Positions 15,672 to 24,649 are shown, counted from the first letter of the stretch. The stretch is DNA of 33,281 nt from Phycisphaeraceae bacterium (GCA_020831765.1 JAFIFY010000121.1:1-33281); one strand, 5' to 3'. The notes: generated by a model not told the origin, from the letters alone. Numbers and translations are program-made.

Positions 15672-16274
15672 ATGATGACTGACTGTTCCTGGTGGGACCG
15701 ATTGGACGGCAAGACGCGGAACGAACTCTGTGACCAATGGTTGCCCTGGGCTGCGGAGTTTCTTCGCCGCCGATATGGCGAAGAAGCCGAGGAGTTGGCG
15801 GGCGAGGCCCTTTTCGAAGCGTTGCGGAGTTACAACGGCAGGGTATCGCTTCGATCATGGCTGGCGTTGAAGCTTCACTGGACCTGGTGCCGCACCATGG
15901 AGCGGCGGAACGGCCGGGTGGGCAGCGCTAAGCACCGCGCGATGAGCCTGATCCTCGGCCGCGCCTTTCCTTCTCGAACGTGCGACTCGACGGAACCAGC
16001 CGATGATCATCGCGCGATCGAACTCACACCCGACGACCTGACCCGTGGACCGGTCAGCCGCGAAGCGGACCCGGCGCAACTTTGTGGGCGGAACGAGAGC
16101 CTCGTCGCCGCCCTGCACAAGATCCAATTCTTGCCCGCCCCCGCCCGCCACCTGGTGCTGGGGCGCTTTCTTGGGAGCCTGACCCTTGAAGACATCAGCC
16201 ACATCATCGGTACCGCGCCAAGACGACTCCAGGAAACGCTTGCTGAGGTTCGCCAATCTTTACCACTGGGTTGA
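15672..16274 (+). CDS. sigma-70 family RNA polymerase sigma factor (ECF-like)
   Basis: A 200-residue protein with two sigma regions. Region 2 (about 15-80) reads L-P-W-A-A-E-F-L-R-R-R-Y-G-E-E-A-E-E-L-A-G-E-A-L-F-E-A, then S-L-R-S-W-L-A-L-K-L, as in the core-binding and -10 recognition helices. Region 4 (about 140-195) reads F-L-P-A-P-A-R-H-L-V-L-G-R-F, then L-T-L-E-D-I-S-H-I-I-G, the -35 recognition helix-turn-helix. The acidic linker between them is longer than usual. The ATG at 15672 is chosen because GGAG lies 5 nt upstream; a TTG further upstream is also open. No anti-sigma gene is adjacent. The next gene starts 7 nt after the stop. Confidence 0.75.
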   Translation: MMTDCSWWDRLDGKTRNELCDQWLPWAAEFLRRRYGEEAEELAGEALFEALRSYNGRVSLRSWLALKLHWTWCRTMERRNGRVGSAKHRAMSLILGRAFPSRTCDSTEPADDHRAIELTPDDLTRGPVSREADPAQLCGRNESLVAALHKIQFLPAPARHLVLGRFLGSLTLEDISHIIGTAPRRLQETLAEVRQSLPLG

Positions 16275-16281
16275 TGCGTTC

Positions 16282-16827
16282 ATGCTCTGCGGCGCGAGGA
16301 TCGCCCCGACCAACCCGGGCAGTGATCTCTATACCCTGGGCCTGGCGCGAAGCAACGGGCAATGGCCGTTTCTGGCCTGGGCCATCACGGTGGCCGAGGT
16401 TCACGGCTATCGCATGCGACTGTGCACCGGGCCGACGGCCGGTGAATCGAGGATCGGCTATAAGACCACCGGCCATTGCACCTTCGGGCATGCCTTCGAG
16501 CGCTGGTATCCCGTCGCCCGACCTCGCCTGGCGGTGACACCGGCGGATATTGAACTGACCGAGCGCATCTTCGCGGTGTGGATCGCCGGCAGCCTGTCGC
16601 GACGGGACCGAAGCCATGCCGACGATCCGGTCGTGCTTCGAGCCCCGCGCCTTGGCATGGAAGTCGTAAGGCACCTGGCGGTTGAAGTCGAATCACTGGG
16701 TTTTTCGCCGAACGTGATCCAGACCGAGCAGTTCCATGGCCTTGCGATTGATGGCGCCAAGCGCCATGCCCTGGCCGGAATCGCCGCGCTCTGGGTTCCG
16801 GCACGGGTGTTCGGCCCCGTGCTTTAG
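16282..16827 (+). CDS. uncharacterised protein, faint LAGLIDADG-like pattern
   Basis: A 181-residue protein; the ATG at 16282 lies 7 nt after the sigma factor stop, and the frame is open further upstream inside that gene. Two halves are visible. Residues 1-80 contain Y-T-L-G-L-A-R-S-N-G and G-Y-K-T-T-G-H-C-T-F. Residues 90-181 contain I-F-A-V-W-I-A-G-S-L-S-R-R-D, then L-R-A-P-R-L-G-M-E-V-V, F-S-P-N-V-I-Q and L-A-I-D-G-A-K-R-H-A-L. The second half follows the rhythm of LAGLIDADG endonucleases (A-I-W-x-x-D-D-G-S-L, L-x-T-x-x-F) but lacks the acidic residues. It may be a catalytically dead DNA-binding relative. Third-position bases are GC-rich, so it is likely a real gene. Confidence 0.55.
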   Translation: MLCGARIAPTNPGSDLYTLGLARSNGQWPFLAWAITVAEVHGYRMRLCTGPTAGESRIGYKTTGHCTFGHAFERWYPVARPRLAVTPADIELTERIFAVWIAGSLSRRDRSHADDPVVLRAPRLGMEVVRHLAVEVESLGFSPNVIQTEQFHGLAIDGAKRHALAGIAALWVPARVFGPVL

Positions 16828-17033
16828 CGTCGGCCGATCGGGGGCTGATGGACCGGCGGCGACATGAGAAGTCATAAGGTTCATTTCGCATTCCGCAAGG
16901 TTGGCGTCCTCCGCAGACATTCGGAACGGTCCATGCCTGTTTCATACCCCTGTTCGGGTGCTGAATCGGAAATACCCGGGTCGCTCTACCGTTGTTCGTG
17001 CATCCACTCTCCTCGCCAAAGAAGGACTGATCC

Positions 17034-19052
17034 ATGGGAACATGCTTCTCACGTCGAGTCGCGCACTGCTTGTCCATCATCACGCTTTGCCTGCTCTGGG
17101 CTGGTTCATCGGCTCTGGCCGAACTGCCCCGTCCCAGTGGCGTGCGATTGCCCGACGGCCGGGGGGCTGAATCCGGTCAACTGGAGTTGCGCGATGCCGG
17201 ACGTACGTGGGTGGTCCGCGGTGGCGGTCGTGAGTCCTACATGCAGACGGATGAAGGAACCTTCGCCGGCTTTGCCACCTCCGATCGCCATTTCCGCATC
17301 ACGGCGCGGATTGCCTCGGCCGAAGGCGGCGGGCCCAACCCCAAGTACGGCCTGGCCATTCGAAGTCAGCGCACTGGCTACGGCCCGGCCGTGTTGCTTC
17401 GCTATGACGGCTGGGAAGGCAATCGCTGTCTTCAGTGGTTCACGCGATTCGAAGATGTAAGGCAGAACGACCGAGGCGGGCGGCGCTGCTTCACCGATGA
17501 TGTGGCCCGTGAATGGGACCGGTCGGAGGACGTCTGGATTCGGATGACGCGTCACTATCCTTTCGTCACCATGGAGGCAAGCCTGGACGGAAGCGAATGG
17601 AAAGCGTTGCCGGTTGTATCAGCCATCCTCCTCGAAGACCTGCATGTCGGTGTGCAGGTCACCGCCGGCGGTGATGGACAGACACCGGTTACGGTCACAT
17701 TCGATAACCTCGCGTATGAAACGCTCGAGCCGCCTCGAGTGCCCGGCGCGCCGGAGGGCGCGGCCGAACTTACGCGCAAGTCGCTTGGAGTCGACTGGCA
17801 GCCCGAGCCGATTCGCTATCGCATGTACCAGGTGCATATCGAAGCCGGCGCGGGAACACAGAACGAACCGCACACCGCATTCCTGGTCAAGCCCGAGAAT
17901 CTCGACTGGAAGGATGTCCGCGCGGCGATCGTATCGGCCGGCAGCAAGGAGCTTCCCATCCGCGAGTTCGGCGAGCAGGTGCCCTATGTCAACGGTCCGG
18001 GCGGTCTTCGTCGGCCGCGCACCATGGCGGATTGGCAGGGAAAGCTTGATCTGCCGCCGTTGCCGGCATTCTTCGACATGTTCGCCGAGCACGGGCTCGT
18101 TCGCGTGGGAGGGGTGCGACCAGAGCGCGATTACAAGCTGGTCATGCAGCGCCTCGCGGAACTGACCGGTCAACCCCACATCGCTCATCTGCCCGGCATG
18201 GCGACCGGCGATTCGTTCGGCGGTGGACGCTCCAACGAGTTTGCCCGTTTTCAGCCCGACCGCGCCATCGCCGCAGCGCCGGTCATCATCGGCATCCCCG
18301 GCGGCGATGGCAATGAGCAGACGCGACAGGTGCCCATGCTGCATGTCTGGGGATCGGTGGATGGCGGACACTATCCCCAATCGACCGGGCGGCTGAAGGG
18401 GCTTCGGGAGATGAATGCCAAGTGGGCCAGCACGCCCATGTTCCATATCGGCCATGTCCACTACAACGCCGATACGATCGTCTTCCCCTTCTTCCTGGAG
18501 ATGTTCAAGCTGCGCATGCCCGAAGACTGGGACCGAAGCGCACCACCGAAGCTGCGGCCCCTGAAGGATGAGGAAGGCTGGATCGGCCTGCTCGACGGCT
18601 CGGCCCGCGCTGTTGCGCCGCCCGATCCGCAAATCATGCCGATCAGCGAATACGACGGCGAAGCCCGGTTCCCCGTGTGGCTGGCCAACGAGCGCATGGC
18701 TCATTACTGGCGGCATTTCGTGGCCGATGAGCGGGTGGTGCGAATCGCCTTTCCCACGTTCAATCACTCGTGGGCGTTCGTGTTCCCGCGCGGATTCGCC
18801 CGGCCGGAAGATGTCAGCCGCCATCAGGCGGATAAGCCCTTCGATCTGATCGCCACCGGTCCGCTGGGTGATGATGTCCAGGTCAAGTACTTCATCAATG
18901 CCAGGCAGGTGACTCCGCGGTGGACGCATCCCCAGAACCCGTACCACGTACGCATGCCCCCATTGCCGCGCGGCCTGCATACATTCACCATGGAAGTTCG
19001 CCGGGGTGATCGGGTCCACTTGAGCCGTCCGGTCACGGTCAGTTTCCACTGA
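17034..19052 (+). CDS. secreted two-domain protein: beta-sandwich plus alpha/beta hydrolase (esterase-like)
   Basis: A 672-residue protein. A signal peptide covers residues 1-29 (hydrophobic 12-22, A-L-A before E30), and AAGGA lies upstream of the ATG. Residues 45-230 form a concanavalin-like sandwich resembling DUF1349/LamG domains (F-R-I-T-A-R-I, Y-G-L-A-I-R-S, W-I-R-M-T-R, V-T-F-D-N-L). After a linker the hydrolase part holds A-T-G-D-S-F-G-G-G (390-398) with probable nucleophile Ser394, I-A-A-A-P-V-I-I-G and M-L-H-V-W-G-S-V-D. A last domain from about 600 is beta-rich. The substrate is unknown; an ester-linked polysaccharide decoration is a reasonable guess. It stands alone on the plus strand, with 206 nt upstream in which I see no clear promoter. 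Confidence 0.7.
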   Translation: MGTCFSRRVAHCLSIITLCLLWAGSSALAELPRPSGVRLPDGRGAESGQLELRDAGRTWVVRGGGRESYMQTDEGTFAGFATSDRHFRITARIASAEGGGPNPKYGLAIRSQRTGYGPAVLLRYDGWEGNRCLQWFTRFEDVRQNDRGGRRCFTDDVAREWDRSEDVWIRMTRHYPFVTMEASLDGSEWKALPVVSAILLEDLHVGVQVTAGGDGQTPVTVTFDNLAYETLEPPRVPGAPEGAAELTRKSLGVDWQPEPIRYRMYQVHIEAGAGTQNEPHTAFLVKPENLDWKDVRAAIVSAGSKELPIREFGEQVPYVNGPGGLRRPRTMADWQGKLDLPPLPAFFDMFAEHGLVRVGGVRPERDYKLVMQRLAELTGQPHIAHLPGMATGDSFGGGRSNEFARFQPDRAIAAAPVIIGIPGGDGNEQTRQVPMLHVWGSVDGGHYPQSTGRLKGLREMNAKWASTPMFHIGHVHYNADTIVFPFFLEMFKLRMPEDWDRSAPPKLRPLKDEEGWIGLLDGSARAVAPPDPQIMPISEYDGEARFPVWLANERMAHYWRHFVADERVVRIAFPTFNHSWAFVFPRGFARPEDVSRHQADKPFDLIATGPLGDDVQVKYFINARQVTPRWTHPQNPYHVRMPPLPRGLHTFTMEVRRGDRVHLSRPVTVSFH

Positions 19053-19119
19053 TCGACTCATCGAGATACCGCGGACGCCGCAAACGGTCCGGTTGATTCA
19101 TCGTGCTAGACTCTGGCCG

Positions 19120-20046
19120 ATGAATGAGCCAAGCTCAAGTCCGACCGGCCAGCGGCATGATACTGTCGCGTCAGCGACCCGTGGCGATGTTGATCAGCCC
19201 TGTGAGGATTCATTGGCGGGCCAGCGATTTCGCATGACGGTCGCCTACGATGGCTCGGAGTTCCACGGCTGGCAGCGGCAGACCACGCCTGAGGGTCTCG
19301 TGCTGCGCACTGTGGCCGGCGAACTGGAAAGCATCATCAGTCGCGTCCTTCGCCAACCGGTCATGGTGCAGGGCGCCAGCCGGACCGATGCCGGGGTTCA
19401 TGCCCGTGGGCAGGTCGCCTCGTTCGTGGCCGATTCCCCCGTGCCCGTCGAGCGAATGGAACGAGCGATCAACAGCCGCCTGCCACCGGACCTTGAAATC
19501 CGCGACCTTGCGATCGCGCATCGCGACTTCCACCCCATTCGCGATGCGCTCCGCAAGCAGTATCGCTATCGCCTCCATCACAGCCTGCGCCGCCCGCTGG
19601 AGAAGCGCCGCTTTGTCTGGCATTGCTGGTACGACCTGGACATCGCGAAGATGCGCGACGCCGCGGCGCGGTTGATCGGCCGACACGACTTCGCCGGCTT
19701 CGCCCAGGCCGATCATGGCCGCGCCTCCACGGTGCGCACCATCATGGATTGCCGCATCGAGATCGAGCCGCCCGAGATTCACCTGCTGGTGATCGGCGAT
19801 GGCTTTCTTTACAACATGGTGCGGATCATCGCCGGCACCGTGGTCGAGGCGGGGCGCGGCCGCATCGACCTGGCCCGCATCGATCGAGCGCTTACCGAAG
19901 GCGATCGCCGGTTGGCCGGGCCGACCCTCCCACCCGAGGGCCTCTGGCTCGAGTGGATTGAGTATCCCGACCCGCCATCGATCGATACCGATCCCAGTGC
20001 CCGCGCGCGGCAAGATGCGCAGCGATCCACGGAGGCCGGGGCATGA
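19120..20046 (+). CDS. truA: tRNA pseudouridine synthase A
   Basis: This enzyme isomerises uridines 38-40 of the tRNA anticodon arm. Family landmarks: M-T-V-A-Y-D-G-S-E-F-H-G-W-Q (39-52), G-A-S-R-T-D-A-G-V-H-A (85-95) with catalytic Asp90, Y-R-Y-R-L, F-A-G-F-A and F-L-Y-N-M-V-R-I-I-A-G near the C-terminus. The ATG at 19120 gives 308 residues but lacks a Shine-Dalgarno site and adds about 35 unconserved residues. An in-frame TTG at 19213 is preceded 4 nt upstream by GAGGA and gives a normal N-terminus, so it is a strong alternative start. The stop overlaps the glycosyltransferase start by 4 nt (ATGA at 20043-20046). Confidence 0.95.
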   Translation: MNEPSSSPTGQRHDTVASATRGDVDQPCEDSLAGQRFRMTVAYDGSEFHGWQRQTTPEGLVLRTVAGELESIISRVLRQPVMVQGASRTDAGVHARGQVASFVADSPVPVERMERAINSRLPPDLEIRDLAIAHRDFHPIRDALRKQYRYRLHHSLRRPLEKRRFVWHCWYDLDIAKMRDAAARLIGRHDFAGFAQADHGRASTVRTIMDCRIEIEPPEIHLLVIGDGFLYNMVRIIAGTVVEAGRGRIDLARIDRALTEGDRRLAGPTLPPEGLWLEWIEYPDPPSIDTDPSARARQDAQRSTEAGA

Positions 20047-21242
20047 AGATCGTTCACATCATCACCCGGCTCATCCTCGGCGGCGCGCAGCAGAATACGG
20101 TCATGTCCTGCCACGCCCAGGTCGAGCGCGGCCACGAGGTTCACCTGGTCTACGGCCCGATCCACGGGCCGGAAGGATCGCTGTTGGCCGAGGCCCAACG
20201 AAGCGGGGCGACACTGCATGAATGGCCCACGATGCGGCGCTCGATCATGCCGGGCAAGGATGTGCGATGCCTCTTCTCGCTGCGGCAGTTCCTGCGTCGG
20301 CTCAAACCCGACATCGTGCATACCCACTCGAGCAAGGCCGGCATCATCGGCCGGCTGGCCGCGTGGAGCGCACGGGTGCCGGTGGTGGTACACACGGTTC
20401 ACGGCCTGGCGTTCCACGAGCAACAATCGCCGTGGGTTTCACGGGCTTATGTCAATATCGAGCGACTGGCCGCGCGCAGGTGCCATCACATGATCGGCAT
20501 CACCCAGGCGATGGTCGATCTCTGTCTGGCAGAGGACACCGGCCGGCCTGACCAATTCTCGGTGATTCCCAGCGGAGTGGATGAGCGGATGTTCGCGCCC
20601 CCGGAAGATCGCGCGGCCGAGCGACGACGCATCCTGGCCGAACTGGGGCTGCGCGGCGATGGGAAGATCATCGGCATCGTGGCCCGGCTCGATGCGCTCA
20701 AGGGCCATGCGGACCTGCTCGAAATCCTCCCCAAGCTTCGCGCTCGAATGGGTGAAGTGCATCTGCTGTGTGTCGGCGATGGCTGGAACCGCAAGCAACT
20801 TGAAGCCAAAGCGCGGTCGCAAGGCATTGCCGGGTATGTGACCTGGCTCGGGCTGGTCAGCCTGGAAAAAGTTCCCGCGCTGCTGGCGGCGATGGATGTC
20901 ATGGTGTTGCCCTCATATCAGGAAGGACAGAGCCGCACACTGGTCGAAGCACTGTTTTGCGAAACGCCAGTGGTCGGCTATCGGGTCGGTGGCATTCCGG
21001 AAGTATGCATCGACGGCAGGACGGGCCTGCTGGTCGCCCCGGGCGATCTGGATCACCTGACCGCCGCGATCACCACCATGCTGGAAAACCCCCAACAGGC
21101 CCGCGAACTGGCGCGGGCCGGTCGCGACCACTGCCTGGCCAACTTCAGTGCCCGGGGCATGACCGAAAAACTCGAATCGCTCTACGACCGCCTCGCCCGC
21201 CAACGCAACGCCCCCGGCATCTTCCAGGCCGGAGGCTTGTAG
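20043..21242 (+). CDS. glycosyltransferase family 4 (GT-B fold)
   Basis: A 399-residue protein. The N-terminal half has H-I-I-T-R-L-I-L-G-G-A-Q-Q-N (5-18), the usual G-G-A-E-x-x start, and H-T-H-S-S-K-A-G-I-I-G-R (93-104). The C-terminal half has I-P-S-G-V-D (175-180), I-V-A-R-L-D-A-L-K-G-H (212-222), the nucleotide-sugar strand L-L-C-V-G-D-G and the E-x7-E motif with Glu294 and Glu302 in Y-Q-E-G-Q-S-R-T-L-V-E-A-L. It should transfer a sugar to a surface glycan or exopolysaccharide; donor and acceptor are not predictable. It is coupled to truA by a 4-nt overlap. No other surface-polysaccharide genes are adjacent. Confidence 0.92.
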   Translation: MKIVHIITRLILGGAQQNTVMSCHAQVERGHEVHLVYGPIHGPEGSLLAEAQRSGATLHEWPTMRRSIMPGKDVRCLFSLRQFLRRLKPDIVHTHSSKAGIIGRLAAWSARVPVVVHTVHGLAFHEQQSPWVSRAYVNIERLAARRCHHMIGITQAMVDLCLAEDTGRPDQFSVIPSGVDERMFAPPEDRAAERRRILAELGLRGDGKIIGIVARLDALKGHADLLEILPKLRARMGEVHLLCVGDGWNRKQLEAKARSQGIAGYVTWLGLVSLEKVPALLAAMDVMVLPSYQEGQSRTLVEALFCETPVVGYRVGGIPEVCIDGRTGLLVAPGDLDHLTAAITTMLENPQQARELARAGRDHCLANFSARGMTEKLESLYDRLARQRNAPGIFQAGGL

Positions 21243-21350
21243 CCGCACTTACTACGCCGAGCAGTAACTATCGAACACACTCATGGCACCGCATACGCGA
21301 CGTGCCCTTCGTGAAGGTATGCTTCACCTTCTCCGGCCGATACTGTCTGC

Positions 21351-21654
21351 CGCGAAGTCGCCAACGCAGCGTGCCGCGATTGGCGATCGTCGAGATCAGG
21401 TTGCAGCCGAAACGCTGACCCGTGCCGGGGATCACCGGCGTGCGGCCGCGCTTGGCATAACTGCGGCCAGCCCGATGACCGCTTCCCACGCCCATCTCGT
21501 CGCCCCGGTAAATCTCCGAGTCTTCCCGCTTGGCACGCCGCCGAATCGCCGGGTACTCCTCGTCCAGCCAGCGCTTGACCACCTTGGGATTCTGGTCGTA
21601 GGCCCACACCCGGCCCGATCGTCGCCGGCTGATGGAGCACTTTCCAATCGAGCC
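21351..21654 (-). mobile_element. remnant of an IS630-family transposase
   Basis: On the minus strand one frame reads W-A-Y-D-Q-N-P-K-V-V-K-R-W-L-D-E-E-Y-P-A-I, then I-Y-R-G-D-E-M-G, A-G-R-S-Y-A-K-R-G-R-T-P-V-I and G-T-G-Q-R-F-G-C-N-L-I-S-T-I. This is the central part of IS630-family transposases, with the first catalytic Asp in G-D-E. Both the N-terminal helix-turn-helix and the C-terminal catalytic residues are missing; beyond about 21351 the frame is unrelated. No terminal inverted repeats were found. The rest of the gap 21243-21778 shows nothing else. The element abuts the 3' end of the GH28-like gene. Confidence 0.75.
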
Positions 21655-21778
21655 GGCTCGCCGCCGCTGGTCGTGGTTGCTTCGACGTGTTTTGGTTCGA
21701 TGGTCGGCGTGAATCATCATTTCGAAGCATCGGGAATCGAAATTCGGGCAGTTGCTCCGGAGGCCGGGGGGCCGGCGA

Positions 21779-23050
21779 TCACTGCATGGGAACCAGACCA
21801 ACCATGCAGTTCTTCTCCGGCAGCGGGCTGAGTGCGGGCCTGGAGGCGACGAATTCGTGAAGGTGGTCGGTGTAGAGTCTCAGGGAATCCACCGGTCGAT
21901 TGAGAGCCTCCATTCGATTCCGGCCCGGGAAACCGGCCACCGGCGGAAATGTCGACGGCTTTGTGTCATGTTCCGAGGCCGTCGACTCGGCGATGATCGC
22001 ATGCTGAATCACGTTGCGCATTTCCAGCAATGGTGCTTCCGGACCGGCGTCCTGGGCCGATGATCTGCGTACGTTGAACATCGCCAACCGCTCCATCCTT
22101 GATTCGAGACAGAACAGGGCATCCGCGTAGCCCGAGGTGCTGAAGACCTCGACATCTTCGATGTGAATATCGCGCAACATTCCCACGCCCTGGGCGTAGG
22201 CCGGGTCATCGGACTTGAACAGGGGGACACGACAATATCGCAGCGCATCGGCATTGAGCGCGTAATGTCGGCACCCGCCGTAAACGCCGCGCACCTGGAT
22301 GTCGGAGATTTCCGACCAGACACTGGCCATGCGGATCAGTGAGTGGCAGTCCTCGGCGCGGATATCGGAAATATGAAGATTGCGGATGGGGCCGGATTCG
22401 GCTCCAAGAAGCTCGGATCGCAGCAATCCATCATCGGCATTGAGGGCGATCAGATCGTCGCCGGTCGTATAGCGACCGAACGCTTTGATGTCATGAATAT
22501 GGCCGTTTTCACAGTGGCCGCAGCAGTGGATGCCATCCTGATTGCGGGTCACATGGGTCATCTGGAAGCGGATGTGGGCGATTCGAAAATCCTGCAGTCG
22601 GGTGAAACGAGTGAAATAGGCGGTCGAGTCCTTGAGCACCGCATGCTCCAGCCGGAATCCCTTCACATTCTTCATGTTGATCAGGGTTCCCGTGTAAGCG
22701 TTGCGGTCCCCCTCCTGCCCGCGGGGATTGTTGCGGTTGTTACCGTCCCAGATGCCACCGGAAATGACAATGTCGCGGTCGCCTTGCTCTTCGTTCCGGT
22801 TGGAGATCAGAAAATCAGAAACACACCGCCCGGCGCCGTCGCCAAAGAAAAGGGTGGCCTGCGGATGGACCACAAGCCGTGTGGCACCGCCGATTTTCAA
22901 TCCCTTGTCAATTCGATAATGGCCGTAGGGAACATAGACATGAGGAGCGCCCGAATCGAGCGCTCGTTGAATACCGGCTGAAGCATCCGCCTCGCCATGG
23001 TTGGGGACCTTGAATTCCGTAATCGAGATGCCGAATGATTTCTGATTCAT
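21779..23050 (-). CDS. GH28-like right-handed beta-helix protein (polygalacturonase-like)
   Basis: A 423-residue protein starting at an ATG behind AGGGA. The N-terminus resembles a pectate-lyase/polygalacturonase first coil (A-G-I-Q-R-A-L-D-S-G, V-Y-V-P-Y-G-H-Y). The core repeats short strands of the form I-x-D-I and L-x-N-x. The GH28 active-site stretch is present as N-Q-D-G-I-H (170-175) and T-G-D-D-L-I-A-L (196-203), giving Asp172, Asp198 and Asp199. The later G-H-G and R-I-K motifs are not obvious, so activity may be altered. There is no signal peptide. It follows the sulfatase gene by 108 nt on the same strand, suggesting joint turnover of a sulfated uronic-acid polysaccharide (inference). 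Confidence 0.75.
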   Translation of the reverse strand: MNQKSFGISITEFKVPNHGEADASAGIQRALDSGAPHVYVPYGHYRIDKGLKIGGATRLVVHPQATLFFGDGAGRCVSDFLISNRNEEQGDRDIVISGGIWDGNNRNNPRGQEGDRNAYTGTLINMKNVKGFRLEHAVLKDSTAYFTRFTRLQDFRIAHIRFQMTHVTRNQDGIHCCGHCENGHIHDIKAFGRYTTGDDLIALNADDGLLRSELLGAESGPIRNLHISDIRAEDCHSLIRMASVWSEISDIQVRGVYGGCRHYALNADALRYCRVPLFKSDDPAYAQGVGMLRDIHIEDVEVFSTSGYADALFCLESRMERLAMFNVRRSSAQDAGPEAPLLEMRNVIQHAIIAESTASEHDTKPSTFPPVAGFPGRNRMEALNRPVDSLRLYTDHLHEFVASRPALSPLPEKNCMVGLVPMQ

Positions 23051-23158
23051 CTGGGTTCCCTGGGTTCAAGTATTGCATCCCATGATCGCCCGCCGTTCTC
23101 AATGAGCGTCGGCCGGCCCAAACGTGAGTGCTCCATCGCCGATGAGCAGCGGCATGTT

Positions 23159-24568
23159 CTACAGATCATCCACCCAAGTGACTGGATCGCCTAATTCCCT
23201 GCCACGCCGTTGCATGAGGTCTCGCAGGCGTGTCAGGTCGCCTGATCGTTCCGGGACCTCCGCAAGATTGTTCATTTCGGCCGGGTCATCGATCAGATCG
23301 AAGAGTTGGGTATGGCGTTTACCGCCAACCGAATATTCAATCAGCTTGTAACGGCTGTCTCGTATCGCCCGTTGGCAGTCGCGGTAGGCGTGGTAAAGCA
23401 CTTCTCGAATACGTCCGGACGGGCTATTGAGGCAAGGTAAAAGACTCAGGCCCCCGTCGATGCTTGCCGGCGTTGGCAGCTCGACCAGATTGCAAAGTGT
23501 GGGAAAGAGATCGGAGAGGTAGCACAAAGAACCGCATTGTTCTCCCTTGGGCACGCCGGGACCGGCGAGAACCAGCGGCACGCGGATGCTGTGGTCATAG
23601 AGATTCTGCTTACCCATCAGGCCGTGCTGACCGACGGCCAGGCCATGATCCGCGGTGAAGACCACGATGGTGTTGTCGTGGTATCCGCCATCGATCAGTG
23701 CATCCAGAAGCCGGCCGACCTGCTCGTCCGCGAACGCGATGAGGGCGTAATAGTCGGCCAGATGCTCCCGGACGGCATCGGGACGACGGGGATGGGCCTC
23801 CAACAGCTCATCGCGCACAAGGTATTCCCCGTTGTCGAAGGGATGAGCGATCAGGAAATTGTCCGGGAGTGAAACGGTGCCCTTGTGGTACCGGCTGGAG
23901 AAGCGCTCGGGATATTGGCGCGGATCATGCGGGGCAAGATGGGCAAGGTGCAGGAAAAAGGGCCGGCCTTGGGCGTGGGCTTCGGAGCGGCTGTAGCCGT
24001 TGATAAAATCAATGGCGGCGTCGGTGAAGACCTCGGCTGAATGACGCCCTTGTTTCTTGGCGGTCTCAAAAGGCCCGGTAAAAGGCTCAAGGGCCGGGTC
24101 GTGGTACCCCGCGGCCGGTGGATATTGCCCGGTCGGGTCGAAGTCATGAACCGGAACATGCCAGTGTCCGTTACAGCCCTCGTACCAGCTCTGATCATTG
24201 AATCCGTATATCTTTGCACCGGTGGAATAAGAGCGTGCATGCGAGAGGCGATCCTGATGCCATTTGCCAACGTGAGCCGTTGTATACCCGTGGGCGGCAA
24301 GCCATTCGGGCATGGTGGTGTGCTCCGGCGGAATCCGCTGCCCTTCACGTTCGATGGAGAAAAGCGTTCGTCCGGTCAGGAGCATGGCGCGACTGGGAAT
24401 GCAGACCGCCACATGTCTGCTTCCCATGATGGACGCGTGGGTGAATGCCGTGCCCGCGGCGACCAGGCGATCGAGGTTGGGGGTATCAAGCTCCTCTTGA
24501 CCCAAGGCTGAGAGCGTGTTGAAACGTTGATCATCCATGAGGATGAGCAAGATATTCGGTCGGGGCAT
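23159..24568 (-). CDS. sulfatase (type I, formylglycine-dependent)
   Basis: A 469-residue protein of the alkaline-phosphatase-like sulfatase family. It opens P-N-I-L-L-I-L-M-D-D-Q with metal ligands Asp12 and Asp13. The C-I-P-S-R motif (56-60) supplies Cys56, which a formylglycine-generating enzyme would oxidise. Also seen are V-G-K-W-H (100-104), A-P-H-D-P-R with His214, and F-T-A-D-H-G (304-309) with Asp307 and His308, followed by Lys320. The set looks complete for a polysaccharide or choline-type sulfatase. There is no signal peptide before the first strand, so the enzyme probably acts in the cytoplasm. It is first in an operon with the GH28-like gene. Confidence 0.93.
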   Translation of the reverse strand: MPRPNILLILMDDQRFNTLSALGQEELDTPNLDRLVAAGTAFTHASIMGSRHVAVCIPSRAMLLTGRTLFSIEREGQRIPPEHTTMPEWLAAHGYTTAHVGKWHQDRLSHARSYSTGAKIYGFNDQSWYEGCNGHWHVPVHDFDPTGQYPPAAGYHDPALEPFTGPFETAKKQGRHSAEVFTDAAIDFINGYSRSEAHAQGRPFFLHLAHLAPHDPRQYPERFSSRYHKGTVSLPDNFLIAHPFDNGEYLVRDELLEAHPRRPDAVREHLADYYALIAFADEQVGRLLDALIDGGYHDNTIVVFTADHGLAVGQHGLMGKQNLYDHSIRVPLVLAGPGVPKGEQCGSLCYLSDLFPTLCNLVELPTPASIDGGLSLLPCLNSPSGRIREVLYHAYRDCQRAIRDSRYKLIEYSVGGKRHTQLFDLIDDPAEMNNLAEVPERSGDLTRLRDLMQRRGRELGDPVTWVDDL

Positions 24569-24649
24569 CGCGTATCTCTTGATCGGTGAGCTTTTGACAA
24601 GAAAACGGGGCGCTCCGGCGCCGGAAGATGGAACCGGGCTTACGTGAGG

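Noticed and set aside
17619-19061. 480-codon open frame on the minus strand
   Set aside because: It is antisense to the secreted esterase-like gene, whose signal peptide, ribosome-binding site and motifs are clear. Long antisense frames are expected at this GC content.
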